Source: Subsaxibacter sp. CAU 1640
Lineage (GTDB): Bacteria; Bacteroidota; Bacteroidia; Flavobacteriales; Flavobacteriaceae
NCBI RefSeq assembly: GCF_023156585.1
Contig: NZ_JALNMI010000001.1
Coordinates: 310,001-374,000 of the forward strand
Reading direction: 5' to 3'
Length of the DNA stretch: 64,000 nt
Shown in pieces: positions 44,312-53,374 of this stretch; position 1 is the stretch's first letter; each line of letters opens with the position of its first letter. Under the pieces are notes generated by a model. That model did no database searches. It had not been told where the DNA came from and saw only the letters and a list, made by a program, of their open reading frames with translations. The position numbers and the translations under genes are program-made.

Positions 44312-47068
44312 TTATTTAATCACTATTTTCGAGTTTTCGGTGAAATTATTTCCCTTAAATTGAACTAAATACATTCCAGAACTCAGTTCAAGAGATAAGC
44401 TTTGATTGCTAGTAGATAGATTGAGAGATTGGTTAAAGACTTTCTTTCCGCTTAAGCTGTATATATCCATGTTTACCTTACCTAGATTGGCTTTTGAAGA
44501 AACACGAACATTTCCATTAGATACGGTAGGATGAACTGTAATATTTTTATTTATAGCTTCACTATCAAGAACGCTTAAAGGTGTAGCTGTAAAAGTTCCA
44601 GTAAATAAACCTCTTCCGTATGTGGTTGCTAAAATGGTGTTGTCTGACGCTCTTAAATCCAGATCTAAAACTGTCACGTCGCTCATACCATTAAATACAG
44701 GAATCCATGTAGGATTGGTTTGAGTAAAGTCGGGCGTTGCCCAAATACCAAGTTCGGTTCCTATAATTAATTCATTTGGCAATAAAGGGTTTTGCAAAAT
44801 GCATTTTACCGGCATGTCAGGAAGGTTTCCTTCAAGACTTCTCCATGAAGTTCCTCCATTACTTGTATACCAAATACTTTGAACACCATAATTATGCATG
44901 GTTACAAAAATTTCCTGTTCATTTTGCCCAAACTCTATATCCGAGATGCTCCCGACAAATCCCGGTCCTGAAATGTTGGACCAAAAAGGTCCTAAATTGG
45001 CAAAAGTAATTTTAAGTAATCTACCATTTCTTAAACCCGCAAAAAGTGTAGAGGTGGCTGTGGTAAATGGAGAAACTTTTAAAGCGCTTGGCGATGAATT
45101 CAATAATGTGTTTGTAAGGTTAGCATTTACAACATTTGCAGCTCCATTCATAAAATTTGTTGTTCTTTCTATGGCACGACTGCCACCCGAGGACGCATTC
45201 GAAAAAAGAACGTTTTGATTCTTATCGAGAGCCGCTTCATTTATAAAACTCCCCCCATTCCCACTTGTAATTGCATACCCATTTGTAAACGTTGGATAAT
45301 TGAAGTAAACATGATTGTTCCCAGGATAAGTGGTAATCATATATTGAACTCCAATATCGTCTATTTCAGTAAAACCGCCATCACCTCCAGCAGGGTCAAA
45401 AAAGGGATTTAGCCCTGCATTTCCATTCACCAAAACTTGTGTTCCGTTATCTTGTGTACCTCCAGCAATGTCATCTCCATTTCCACCTCCAACACCGTCT
45501 ATCGTACCATAATAAAATTGTGTCGTCACAAAATTTATATTTCGCTGTTGAATCGCTGCTGGGTTTCCTGCCGTAGCTGAAATATTGTTGGAATAATAAA
45601 CACCTCCATCTGTTCCAAAAACAACTTGATTACCATTACTACCAGGCCTAAAAACAATTGCATGTTGGTCTGCGTGAACAAAAGGGACTGTTAAAGTGTT
45701 CAAGTTAGCATTATTAGACCATTTAGATATTTGATTCCATGTAATCCCATTATTAAGGGATACAAACAAATCTATTCCGCCCACATAAAGTTTTCCATTT
45801 TGGTCTGCCTCAATTGGTAAATCATAAAATGCTTGACCTCTTGTATAATCGGTCGAAGAAATTCCATTATCTGCATCATTTGGTTCTAGCATGGATGTTA
45901 TTGTCGCAAAGGCATCAGTTGTTGTAAAAAGATCGGCAGCTCCATTTACGTTTGCGGCAACCCATAAACGATTAGCATCTGTACTTGAAACTTCCAGTTC
46001 AGTTCTCGATGCATTAGGAATATTTCTTATCAAAGAAAAATTGATTCCATCGGAAGATCTATAAATATCGCCACCTGGGTTGCCAAACACATTGCTCGTT
46101 GTGGTAAACCAAATATTATTATTGACATCAATTTCTAAATCACATGGGTTTTTATAATTGCCATTATTGTGTGTTATATTAAATCGATTCCAATTGTTTC
46201 CTCCATCTGTTGATTTATAGACACCGGCTTCAGCAACACTATGAAAATTATTTGGACTGGAAGCAGAACCATAAAAAGCATTTGCCACAGCAATATATAA
46301 TTCTGTTGTCCCAGAGACATTTCTAGCTACAATATCATTTATGTAAAATATACCATTTACATTTCCGTTGCTAAAACTATCATAACCCCCAAATATATTG
46401 TTCCAAGTGACACCTCCGTCAGTAGACTTCCAAACACCTCTTCCTACCACATCTCCGGAAACAAAAGATTCTCCAGAACCTATGTAAAAAATGTTCGAAT
46501 TGTTTGGGTCGGAAATAATTGTTGTAACCGAAATGTTGGCCTGCATGCCGGTTACCAATGTCCATGATGAACTTGGATTTGTAATATCTTCATTAACCCA
46601 AAGTCCTCCAGAAACGCCTCCCGCAAAAACTCTTGTATAGTCATCGGCAGGATTTGGATTACCAACATCATTTGGGTCAAACATAATACCTCTTGTGCGA
46701 CCTCCTTGATCATTGGGTCCCCTATTTATCCAGGATGTTGTACTCTCACCTGACATTCCTCTATAAAATAATCTTTGATCATTTAATTCTGAACGTACTT
46801 CCTCCAGTCGTTCTGGCATTGGACGCCCTGTATTTGGATCCATTGTCAAATCCCACAATTGCTCAAAATAGGCGTTTGGTGGAATCCCCATTTTTTTTCT
46901 TTCTTTTCTTGAGATATGTTGAGTTTCCTTAAATGGACTATTCTCTAAAAAGTTTTGATGTTTTTTTCTTAATTTTTCAATTTCAGAGTATTCATTTGAT
47001 GTACTGCACCCAATACTTAATAGAATAAGTGAAAAAACGGTTGCGCCTAATAGTAATCTCTTTTTCAT
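44312..47068 (-). CDS. secreted beta-propeller (Asp-box) protein with T9SS C-terminal sorting domain
   Basis: A 918-residue surface or secreted protein. The signal peptide ends LLSIGCSTSN, a lipoprotein-like cleavage site. Residues 110-820 are repeated beta-propeller blades with several Asp-box motifs (KSTDGGVTWNN, KSTDGGNNWNR, YTSNGGTSWRSL), as in sialidase and VPS10-type propellers. The last 85 residues (HPTVSNGNVRVSS, MDIYSLSGKKVFNQSL, SSGMYLVQFKGNNF, SKIVIK) match a type A T9SS sorting domain, which is cleaved on export. No catalytic residues of sialidases can be assigned. A lipobox together with a T9SS signal is unusual. Confidence 0.85.
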   Translation of the reverse strand: MKKRLLLGATVFSLILLSIGCSTSNEYSEIEKLRKKHQNFLENSPFKETQHISRKERKKMGIPPNAYFEQLWDLTMDPNTGRPMPERLEEVRSELNDQRLFYRGMSGESTTSWINRGPNDQGGRTRGIMFDPNDVGNPNPADDYTRVFAGGVSGGLWVNEDITNPSSSWTLVTGMQANISVTTIISDPNNSNIFYIGSGESFVSGDVVGRGVWKSTDGGVTWNNIFGGYDSFSNGNVNGIFYINDIVARNVSGTTELYIAVANAFYGSASSPNNFHSVAEAGVYKSTDGGNNWNRFNITHNNGNYKNPCDLEIDVNNNIWFTTTSNVFGNPGGDIYRSSDGINFSLIRNIPNASRTELEVSSTDANRLWVAANVNGAADLFTTTDAFATITSMLEPNDADNGISSTDYTRGQAFYDLPIEADQNGKLYVGGIDLFVSLNNGITWNQISKWSNNANLNTLTVPFVHADQHAIVFRPGSNGNQVVFGTDGGVYYSNNISATAGNPAAIQQRNINFVTTQFYYGTIDGVGGGNGDDIAGGTQDNGTQVLVNGNAGLNPFFDPAGGDGGFTEIDDIGVQYMITTYPGNNHVYFNYPTFTNGYAITSGNGGSFINEAALDKNQNVLFSNASSGGSRAIERTTNFMNGAANVVNANLTNTLLNSSPSALKVSPFTTATSTLFAGLRNGRLLKITFANLGPFWSNISGPGFVGSISDIEFGQNEQEIFVTMHNYGVQSIWYTSNGGTSWRSLEGNLPDMPVKCILQNPLLPNELIIGTELGIWATPDFTQTNPTWIPVFNGMSDVTVLDLDLRASDNTILATTYGRGLFTGTFTATPLSVLDSEAINKNITVHPTVSNGNVRVSSKANLGKVNMDIYSLSGKKVFNQSLNLSTSNQSLSLELSSGMYLVQFKGNNFTENSKIVIK

Positions 47069-47078
47069 GCTGTATTTA

Positions 47079-48422
47079 TTATAAATGGTTTCCTTTCAAT
47101 TTTCTGTATGTTTGAATGGCATTGCTGTCTGAAAACCTTGCCACAAAATTGCAAATATCTAAAATGTTATGGTACAACGCATTGTCCTTTAAGTCTAACG
47201 TCTCGGGCAAAACTTTCAATATGAGCTGATCATAATTAGATAAATTTCCTTTATGATGTTTATAAACAGTGTAAACAAATGAATCTAAAAGCACATTAAT
47301 CACTTCATAACCCGCAATTTCTTTATCAATAACATCCATAGAATTATAGACATTTTTTACACTTATGTCGATGATGTCTTTGATTTGTGCCTTATATCTA
47401 CTCATATCGAGGAGCGCATTTTCAAAGGTACCATTAAGAATGGATTCTTCGTTACTCATAAAAATCTCAACTGACTCATTTATCAAGGTATTAATTGCAA
47501 GCGCTCTTAAGTAGCTAATTCTATCTTCTGTATTGGTGAGAGAGCTATAATTGTCTTTGTTGATTGTATCCCTAACCAAATTGATTAAGTACTCTAAAGC
47601 ATATTCTTCTTGTATTAAACCAAAGTTGATACCATCCTCAAAATCTATTATGGTATAACAGATATCATCAGCAGCTTCCACAAGAAAAGTCAATGGATGC
47701 CTTGCAAAACTGATATCATTACCATCTCTAGTCTGCTTTAATCCCAGTTCTGTAGCTACATCCATAAACGCCTCCTTATCACTTTGAAAAAAACCATATT
47801 TTTTGTCTGCAATATGTGAAGTAGGTTTTTTGGGTAGTGACTCTTTTGGATATTTTGTAAAGGCTCCAAGAGTTGCATAGCTCAAGCGAAGCCCACCTCC
47901 CCTACCTTTCCTACTTTCCGTCAAAATTTTAAACCCATTAGCATTACCTTCAAAATCACATAAATCTTGATATTCTTTCGCTGTCAATTCGGACTTAAAT
48001 CTATTACCATTCCCCGTTTTAAAATATTCGCCTATTGCTTTTTCTCCGGAATGTCCAAACGGAGGATTGCCAATATCATGAGCCAATGCGGCAGCTGCTA
48101 CAATCGCTCCAAAATCATTAATTTGATAACCATGGATATTCTTAAGATGAGGATATTTCTCCAGAAGTCTTTGTCCCACTTTTCGACCTAAAGAACGGCC
48201 AACCACGCTAACCTCTAAACTATGTGTTAATCGTGTATGGATGAAATCTGTTTTTGATAAAGGTATAACCTGTGTTTTATCTTGAAGGCTTCTAAACTCT
48301 GAAGAAAAAATAATTCTATCATAATCGACCTCAAAACCTAATCTTGTTTCATCTTGTTCTTTCCTTAAGCGTTTGTTGGTATCACCATATCGCTTCAGAG
48401 ACAATAATTGTTCCCAATTCAT
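47079..48422 (-). CDS. dgt: deoxyguanosinetriphosphate triphosphohydrolase (HD superfamily)
   Basis: Hydrolyses dGTP (or other dNTPs) to the nucleoside and triphosphate. The start is placed at 48422 (MNWEQLLSLKRYGD), seven residues inside the longest frame. HD-domain metal ligands: His in FIHTRLTHSLEVSVVGR and the His-Asp of AHDIGNPPFGHSGE, with EAADDICYTIIDFEDG completing the site. About 447 residues, normal for the family. It sits ten bases upstream of the beta-propeller gene on the same strand. Upstream it is divergent from the TonB-receptor gene. Confidence 0.93.
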   Translation of the reverse strand: MNWEQLLSLKRYGDTNKRLRKEQDETRLGFEVDYDRIIFSSEFRSLQDKTQVIPLSKTDFIHTRLTHSLEVSVVGRSLGRKVGQRLLEKYPHLKNIHGYQINDFGAIVAAAALAHDIGNPPFGHSGEKAIGEYFKTGNGNRFKSELTAKEYQDLCDFEGNANGFKILTESRKGRGGGLRLSYATLGAFTKYPKESLPKKPTSHIADKKYGFFQSDKEAFMDVATELGLKQTRDGNDISFARHPLTFLVEAADDICYTIIDFEDGINFGLIQEEYALEYLINLVRDTINKDNYSSLTNTEDRISYLRALAINTLINESVEIFMSNEESILNGTFENALLDMSRYKAQIKDIIDISVKNVYNSMDVIDKEIAGYEVINVLLDSFVYTVYKHHKGNLSNYDQLILKVLPETLDLKDNALYHNILDICNFVARFSDSNAIQTYRKLKGNHL

Positions 48423-48500
48423 ATTTAAATAATTGGTTTGCAAGATAACTTTTTTCTATGTTAACACAACATGTCTATTTTGGAATTTCCAACCTTTCAC

Positions 48501-48560
48501 TTAACGTTTAGATAACTTTTTTATGAAACAGTTTTAACCTTGAGTTAACCCCGACTTTAC
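48501..48560 (+). promoter_or_regulatory. Pho-box-like array of 11-bp-phased TAAC repeats before the TonB-receptor gene
   Basis: TAAC occurs at 48502, 48513, 48535 and 48546, each separated by 11 or 22 bases. The in-phase positions 48524 (TGAA) and 48557 (TTAC) are weaker copies. Direct TTAAC repeats at 11-bp steps are the form of Pho-regulon boxes known from Bacillus PhoP. The array ends 43 bases before the ATG. Confidence 0.6.
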
Positions 48561-48602
48561 ATTACGTGAGTTTCTTTGCCACAAATAAATCACCACTAAC
48601 AA

Positions 48603-51410
48603 ATGAGAAAATTAATAGTGTTTTTTGCTCTCTTAACCACATCGATCATGTTTGGACAGGTTAAGGGTTCGATCGCAGGAAAACTTACTGATAAAGAATA
48701 CAACAACGAACCTTTACCATTTGCCAACATTGTTATCAAAGGTACTACTACAGGTACTACTTCAGACATTGATGGTCTTTATGGATTTGACAACCTCTCA
48801 CCCGGCTCTTATACTTTGGTTTTTAGTTTTGTCGGTTATGAAAGTCAAGAAATCACGGTTGAGGTTGTTGCAAATAAAGTTACAACTGTAAATGTTCCAA
48901 TGGGAGCAAGCTCTGCCTCATTGGATGAAGTAGTCATTACAACAACGGCACGAAAAGAAAGTGAAGCTGCTTTATTGCTTGATCAGAAAAAAGCCGTTGA
49001 AATTAAGCAAAGTATAGGTGCTGAAGAGTTAACTAGAAAAGGTATTGGAGATGCAGGAGAAGCAGTCTCAAAAATATCTGGGATCTCAAAGCAGAGAGGA
49101 AACAGCAATGTATATGTGAGAGGTTTAGGCGATCGCTATCAAAACACAACTCTAAATAATCTTTCCCTTCCTTCTACTGATGTCAATAAGAAAAATATCG
49201 ATTTAGATTTATTCTCTACAGATATCATCGAAAACATTTCAGTGAGTAAAGCATACACCGCTTCATTTTATGGTGATTTTGCTGCTGGAAATGTGAATAT
49301 TAATTCTAAAGAATATACAGGAAAAGGATTTCTAAACATCAGTCTAGGTAGTGGACTAAATACTAATGCCATAGGAGAAGACTTTGTGAGAAGTGAAGGC
49401 CCGAGTTATTTTGGCTACTATAATAGATATGACCATAACCCATTTGCTGTTATACTTTCGCACGGAGTTGACCCTCAAGAATCTGAAGGTAATATCAATT
49501 TCAATGGGGCTTTGGAAGGCGGATATACATTCGATTTTGATGATGATACTAGATTGAGCTTTTTTGCCACTGCAAGTTTCTCAAATGGTTACGAATATAG
49601 AGAAGGAGAAGCTCGGGATTTTACAAATGTTTTGAAAACAGATTTTCCAAATGTCTCGGAATATGATTACTCAACGAATACTACGGCTCTGTTGAATGCA
49701 ACATTTAAAGTAGACAATAATAATACTTTCAAGTATAGTTCTTTATTCATCAATAGCTCTAGTGACGAAGTAGGATATTACGGAACTAAAGGATTAGGTT
49801 TCAGTAGAGACGCCATTGCCAGTGACGAAGGATTTTATACAATGAACGTCCAATTCAATCAAGACAGAGTGTTCGTTAATCAAGTTTTAGGTTCACACAA
49901 AACGAACAACGATAAGTGGAATCTCGATTGGGGATTCGGATATAACAAAGTATTTTCTGATGAACCAGATAGAAAGCGTATCACGCTAGAAGACTATCAG
50001 TTTGCACTGGATAACGACCCTTCTACAAATCCTATATTTTATACAAATATTCCTTTCGACAATCAACGCTTTTTTCAAAGTATCGAAGATGATGAATATA
50101 ATAGCTTCGTGAATTTAAAACATACTTTTTCAGATAACTTTAAGATCAACTTTGGATATAATGGTCGTGACAAAGAAAGAAGTTTTAACAGCATTAGATA
50201 TGGATACGACATCGTAGATAGAAATAACACACCAGTTTTAGATGTTAATAATTTCAACTCGATTTTCAATGTTCAAAATATCAATATTCCAGATGGCGCA
50301 GGTTTGTATAATTTAATCGTATTAAATCCTATCAACAATGATATAGGAAACACAAACAGACCAGGTCTACCTGAAAATACCTATAATGGTGAGTTAGAAA
50401 TCAATGCTGGCTATCTCAATGCAGAGATCAATTTAGGTGAGAAATGGCTCATTGTACCTGGAGTGAGACTTGAATCTTTTTCTCAAAATATCACTTATGA
50501 TGTTATCAATATTAGAGATGATGATCCTGGATTTAGATCTGTTTATGAAAATATCTTTTTACCTAGTCTAAACATTAAATATGCTTTGAACGAAGATTCA
50601 AATTTGAGATTGGCATTGAGCAAAACAGCATCATTGCCAGAGTTTAAGGAAGTGGCGCCCTTTGTTTATGAAGATGTGACAGTACGTTATGGAGGTAATC
50701 CGGACCTATTGGGTGGGGTTGATGGCAATGGACCTACCTATTCTGAAATTTACAACTTGGATTTGAAATATGAGTGGTTTTTATCGAGTGGTGAAATATT
50801 TTCTGTTGCTGCCTTCGCAAAGAGAATTAATGACCCAGTAAATAGGGTCGTAGCAGCCGATGCCACAGGAACACAAAGATATTTTAGAACAGGAGAATCA
50901 GCAGATGTATATGGCCTTGAGCTAGAGTTGAGAAAGAAATTATTGAAAGATGCAGATGATAATGGAGTACTTACATTCGGTTTTAATGGATCATACACAT
51001 TTACAGAACAAGATTTAAAAAATATTTCTGGAACATTTACTACAGCCTTTAACAGAGATACAGAAGAACTTGAAGGCGCCTCAAAATGGGTTTTCAACTC
51101 TGACATCGCTTATAGTCCTACATTTAAAAACTACAAGCCATCAGCTACATTAGTTGCCTCTTATTTCTCTGACCGAATATATTCTATTGGTTCTGGAAGC
51201 TTGGGCAATATAGTCGAGAAGAGCGTAACAACTTTAGATTTTGTTTTCAAAAGTCCAATTACAACAAAACTGGATTTGAGTGTTTCGGCAAGAAACTTGT
51301 TAAATCCTAAAATTTCATTTATCAGAGAAAATACTGGTAATGGAGATATCATAATCAATGAGTATAAAATGGGTGCCGGAATCAGTGCATCTCTTAAATA
51401 TAAATTCTAA
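48603..51410 (+). CDS. TonB-dependent outer-membrane receptor with CarboxypepD_reg-like domain
   Basis: A 935-residue receptor. Signal peptide (MRKLIVFFALLTTSIMFGQ), then a CarboxypepD_reg-like domain (about 22-105: GSIAGKLTDKEYNNEPLPFA, LSPGSYTLVFSFVGYES), a plug (about 125-240: AEELTRKGIGDAGEAVSKI, NVYVRGLGDRYQNTTLN), and a beta-barrel to the C-terminal KYKF. Together with the lipoprotein gene 47 bases downstream it looks like a receptor-lipoprotein pair, but the lipoprotein is not SusD-like. The Pho-box-like array upstream and the Pi-transporter gene nearby suggest phosphate or an organophosphate as ligand. Confidence 0.93.
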   Translation: MRKLIVFFALLTTSIMFGQVKGSIAGKLTDKEYNNEPLPFANIVIKGTTTGTTSDIDGLYGFDNLSPGSYTLVFSFVGYESQEITVEVVANKVTTVNVPMGASSASLDEVVITTTARKESEAALLLDQKKAVEIKQSIGAEELTRKGIGDAGEAVSKISGISKQRGNSNVYVRGLGDRYQNTTLNNLSLPSTDVNKKNIDLDLFSTDIIENISVSKAYTASFYGDFAAGNVNINSKEYTGKGFLNISLGSGLNTNAIGEDFVRSEGPSYFGYYNRYDHNPFAVILSHGVDPQESEGNINFNGALEGGYTFDFDDDTRLSFFATASFSNGYEYREGEARDFTNVLKTDFPNVSEYDYSTNTTALLNATFKVDNNNTFKYSSLFINSSSDEVGYYGTKGLGFSRDAIASDEGFYTMNVQFNQDRVFVNQVLGSHKTNNDKWNLDWGFGYNKVFSDEPDRKRITLEDYQFALDNDPSTNPIFYTNIPFDNQRFFQSIEDDEYNSFVNLKHTFSDNFKINFGYNGRDKERSFNSIRYGYDIVDRNNTPVLDVNNFNSIFNVQNINIPDGAGLYNLIVLNPINNDIGNTNRPGLPENTYNGELEINAGYLNAEINLGEKWLIVPGVRLESFSQNITYDVINIRDDDPGFRSVYENIFLPSLNIKYALNEDSNLRLALSKTASLPEFKEVAPFVYEDVTVRYGGNPDLLGGVDGNGPTYSEIYNLDLKYEWFLSSGEIFSVAAFAKRINDPVNRVVAADATGTQRYFRTGESADVYGLELELRKKLLKDADDNGVLTFGFNGSYTFTEQDLKNISGTFTTAFNRDTEELEGASKWVFNSDIAYSPTFKNYKPSATLVASYFSDRIYSIGSGSLGNIVEKSVTTLDFVFKSPITTKLDLSVSARNLLNPKISFIRENTGNGDIIINEYKMGAGISASLKYKF

Positions 51411-51457
51411 AAAAAATTACAATGAACACCAAAAACTTAAATATTAAAATTAACAAA

Positions 51458-52657
51458 ATGATGAAAACTAATTTATTTTTTTTACTAGCTTTTGCTTTGA
51501 TTTTCATGGGATGCGAAAGCGATGATACTTCCGATATCATCATCAACGACAATAGTGTCACAAACAATAATGGTGGTGGATCAAATCCAAGCAACGATTG
51601 TATTAACTTGAGCGGTGTGTACACATCAGATTTGACTCTTGATGCCAATAACTGCTACGTTGTAAACGGTCCATTGTTAATGACTGAAGGTACAACATTG
51701 ACTATTCCAGCCGGAATGACCATTAAAGTTGCTCCTGTAGGAGTTAATGCTTATATCGCTATCTTGCGTGGTGCTACAATTATTGCAGATGGAAACGCTG
51801 CAAATCCAATTGTATTCACATCAAACGCAGCTTCTCCAGCTTCAGGAAACTGGGGTGGAGTGGTTATTTGTGGAAATGCTCCTATTAACTCTACTGCTGA
51901 CGGCTCAACTGATACTGCAACTACTGAAGTTGGTGGTCTTTCTTACGGAGGAAATACACCAAATGATAATTCTGGTATTATTAGATATGTGAGAATCGAG
52001 TATGCAGGTGGAGCTATTGACGGTAATGCCGAATTGAATGGCTTATCATTGTATGCTGTAGGTAGCGGAACAACTATTGACTATGTGCAAGCGTACAAAG
52101 GGTCGGATGATGGTTTTGAATTTTTTGGCGGAACAGTAAATGCAAGCCATCTTTCTGTGGTAGATGCAGAAGATGATTCAATCGATTGGACAGAAGGCTT
52201 CATGGGAACATTAACAGACATATATGTTAAGCAAAATGCAGGATCTGATCATGACAGTGGTTTTGAGATGGACGGTTTCAATACAGATTTTTCTAATGAG
52301 GGTGGATATGTGTCTCAACCTACAGTTACTAATGTAACAGTTATAGGTGACGGAGATTCAGGTCGTGCATTTAGATTAAGAGCTGGAACTGCTGGAATAT
52401 TTACCAATATAATGATTGACAACTTCGGCCGTGGTGTTGTATTGGAAGATGATCAAATGGATTATCCTACAAGTCAAAATGTTGTGGATGGAAATCTATC
52501 GATGACAGATGTATTTTTCTCTGCTAACGTTACAACTGCTTACACAGGTAGTGGATTAGTAAATCCTGTTACCCAAAACGACGTGATTTTAGGAAATGCA
52601 TCCAACGCTACCGGAACAGACTATGCCACTTGGGGAGCTGGTTGGACAATTGAATAA
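51458..52657 (+). CDS. exported lipoprotein with predicted right-handed beta-helix
   Basis: About 399 residues from the likely start at 51458 (MMKTNLFFLLAFALIFMGC, a good lipoprotein signal); an upstream ATG at 51422 is in frame. After an Asn/Gly/Ser linker come repeated short beta turns with many Gly and Asp residues (GTTLTIPAGMTIKVAP, AYIAILRGATIIADG, GSDHDSGFEMDGFNT, GRGVVLEDD), typical of parallel beta-helix proteins. It probably lies on the cell surface beside the TonB receptor encoded upstream and may bind or present its substrate. No catalytic motif is recognised. Confidence 0.8.
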   Translation: MMKTNLFFLLAFALIFMGCESDDTSDIIINDNSVTNNNGGGSNPSNDCINLSGVYTSDLTLDANNCYVVNGPLLMTEGTTLTIPAGMTIKVAPVGVNAYIAILRGATIIADGNAANPIVFTSNAASPASGNWGGVVICGNAPINSTADGSTDTATTEVGGLSYGGNTPNDNSGIIRYVRIEYAGGAIDGNAELNGLSLYAVGSGTTIDYVQAYKGSDDGFEFFGGTVNASHLSVVDAEDDSIDWTEGFMGTLTDIYVKQNAGSDHDSGFEMDGFNTDFSNEGGYVSQPTVTNVTVIGDGDSGRAFRLRAGTAGIFTNIMIDNFGRGVVLEDDQMDYPTSQNVVDGNLSMTDVFFSANVTTAYTGSGLVNPVTQNDVILGNASNATGTDYATWGAGWTIE

Positions 52658-52677
52658 ACATTATAAGTCATTAACAA

Positions 52678-52710
52678 AAAAAGGCATCCTAGATTTGGAT
52701 GCCTTTTTTA
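52678..52710. terminator. bidirectional terminator
   Basis: A perfect 12-base stem (aaaaaggcatcc / ggatgccttttt) with a seven-base loop lies between the convergent lipoprotein and MORN-like genes. Confidence 0.9.
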
Positions 52711-52726
52711 TTGTTTTAAATCTTTT

Positions 52727-53083
52727 TTAATTTCTGGAGACAATGGTGTTCTTATTGGACCATTCACTTACGCTTGCTATAACGTTATTGGAATAATCGA
52801 CTTCCTTTAAAGTATCTCCATTCCAAAAAAACCACTTGCCCACTTTTTTTCCATTATCGTACGTCGCTGATGCGATTTTTTTTCCATTGATGTCAAAACT
52901 CAACCAATCTCCCTGAAGTTTTCCATCAATAGTGTAACTTCCTGTTTGACTTACTTCACCATTAGTATGATAATAAACCACCTCGATCAAATTGGTGTCC
53001 TTATTTTCAGTCAAGACCCTCTTATTTTGAGAAAAAGAAGTAGAGACAAAAAGGCAAATGGCAATAACAACTAAATTCTTCAT
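52727..53083 (-). CDS. exported MORN/YwqK-like repeat protein
   Basis: A 118-residue secreted protein with a clear signal peptide (MKNLVVIAICLFVSTSFSQ). The mature part has MORN-type repeats of the pattern hydrophobic-G-x-x-x-G-x-W: TGSYTIDGKLQGDWLSF, NGKKVGKWFFWNG. Similar small repeat proteins (YwqK family) are common in Flavobacteriia; their role is unclear. It is divergent from the Pi-transporter gene, and the phased TAAC repeats at 53133-53169 lie 50-86 bases upstream of its start. It may therefore belong to the same regulon. Confidence 0.8.
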   Translation of the reverse strand: MKNLVVIAICLFVSTSFSQNKRVLTENKDTNLIEVVYYHTNGEVSQTGSYTIDGKLQGDWLSFDINGKKIASATYDNGKKVGKWFFWNGDTLKEVDYSNNVIASVSEWSNKNTIVSRN

Positions 53084-53132
53084 ATCAGTAGGTATTATAA
53101 TTAATGTTCACTTAACAAATATATGTATTTTT

Positions 53133-53169
53133 TTACATTATTGAAACATTCACGTAACAATAAATTAAC
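53133..53169. promoter_or_regulatory. 11-bp-phased TAAC-like repeats, near the MORN-like gene
   Basis: TTAC (53133), AAAC (53144), TAAC (53155) and TAAC (53166): four elements at exact 11-base steps, reading on the plus strand. Same form as the array at 48501. Confidence 0.5.
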
Positions 53170-53304
53170 ATTGAATATATAATTATTTGATTTACAATAA
53201 TTTAAATATCAAATATTTAACATTAGAGACTAGAAAAACGTTGTTCTTAACTGTCATGTATGAATATTATAACTATCATCTAATCATGATTTTTACACAG
53301 AACA

Positions 53305-53319
53305 TAACGTTTTGATAAC
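53305..53319 (+). promoter_or_regulatory. Pho-box-like direct repeat before the Pi-transporter gene
   Basis: TAAC at 53305 and 53316, 11 bases apart (ATAACGTTTTGATAAC), 56 bases before the transporter ATG. It closely resembles TTAACGTTTAGATAAC at 48501 upstream of the TonB receptor (13 of 16 bases identical). Confidence 0.55.
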
Positions 53320-53374
53320 ATTGCGTTCAATTTAAAAGATGAAATTTGCCATTTAGATAGACTTACTTATTTAA

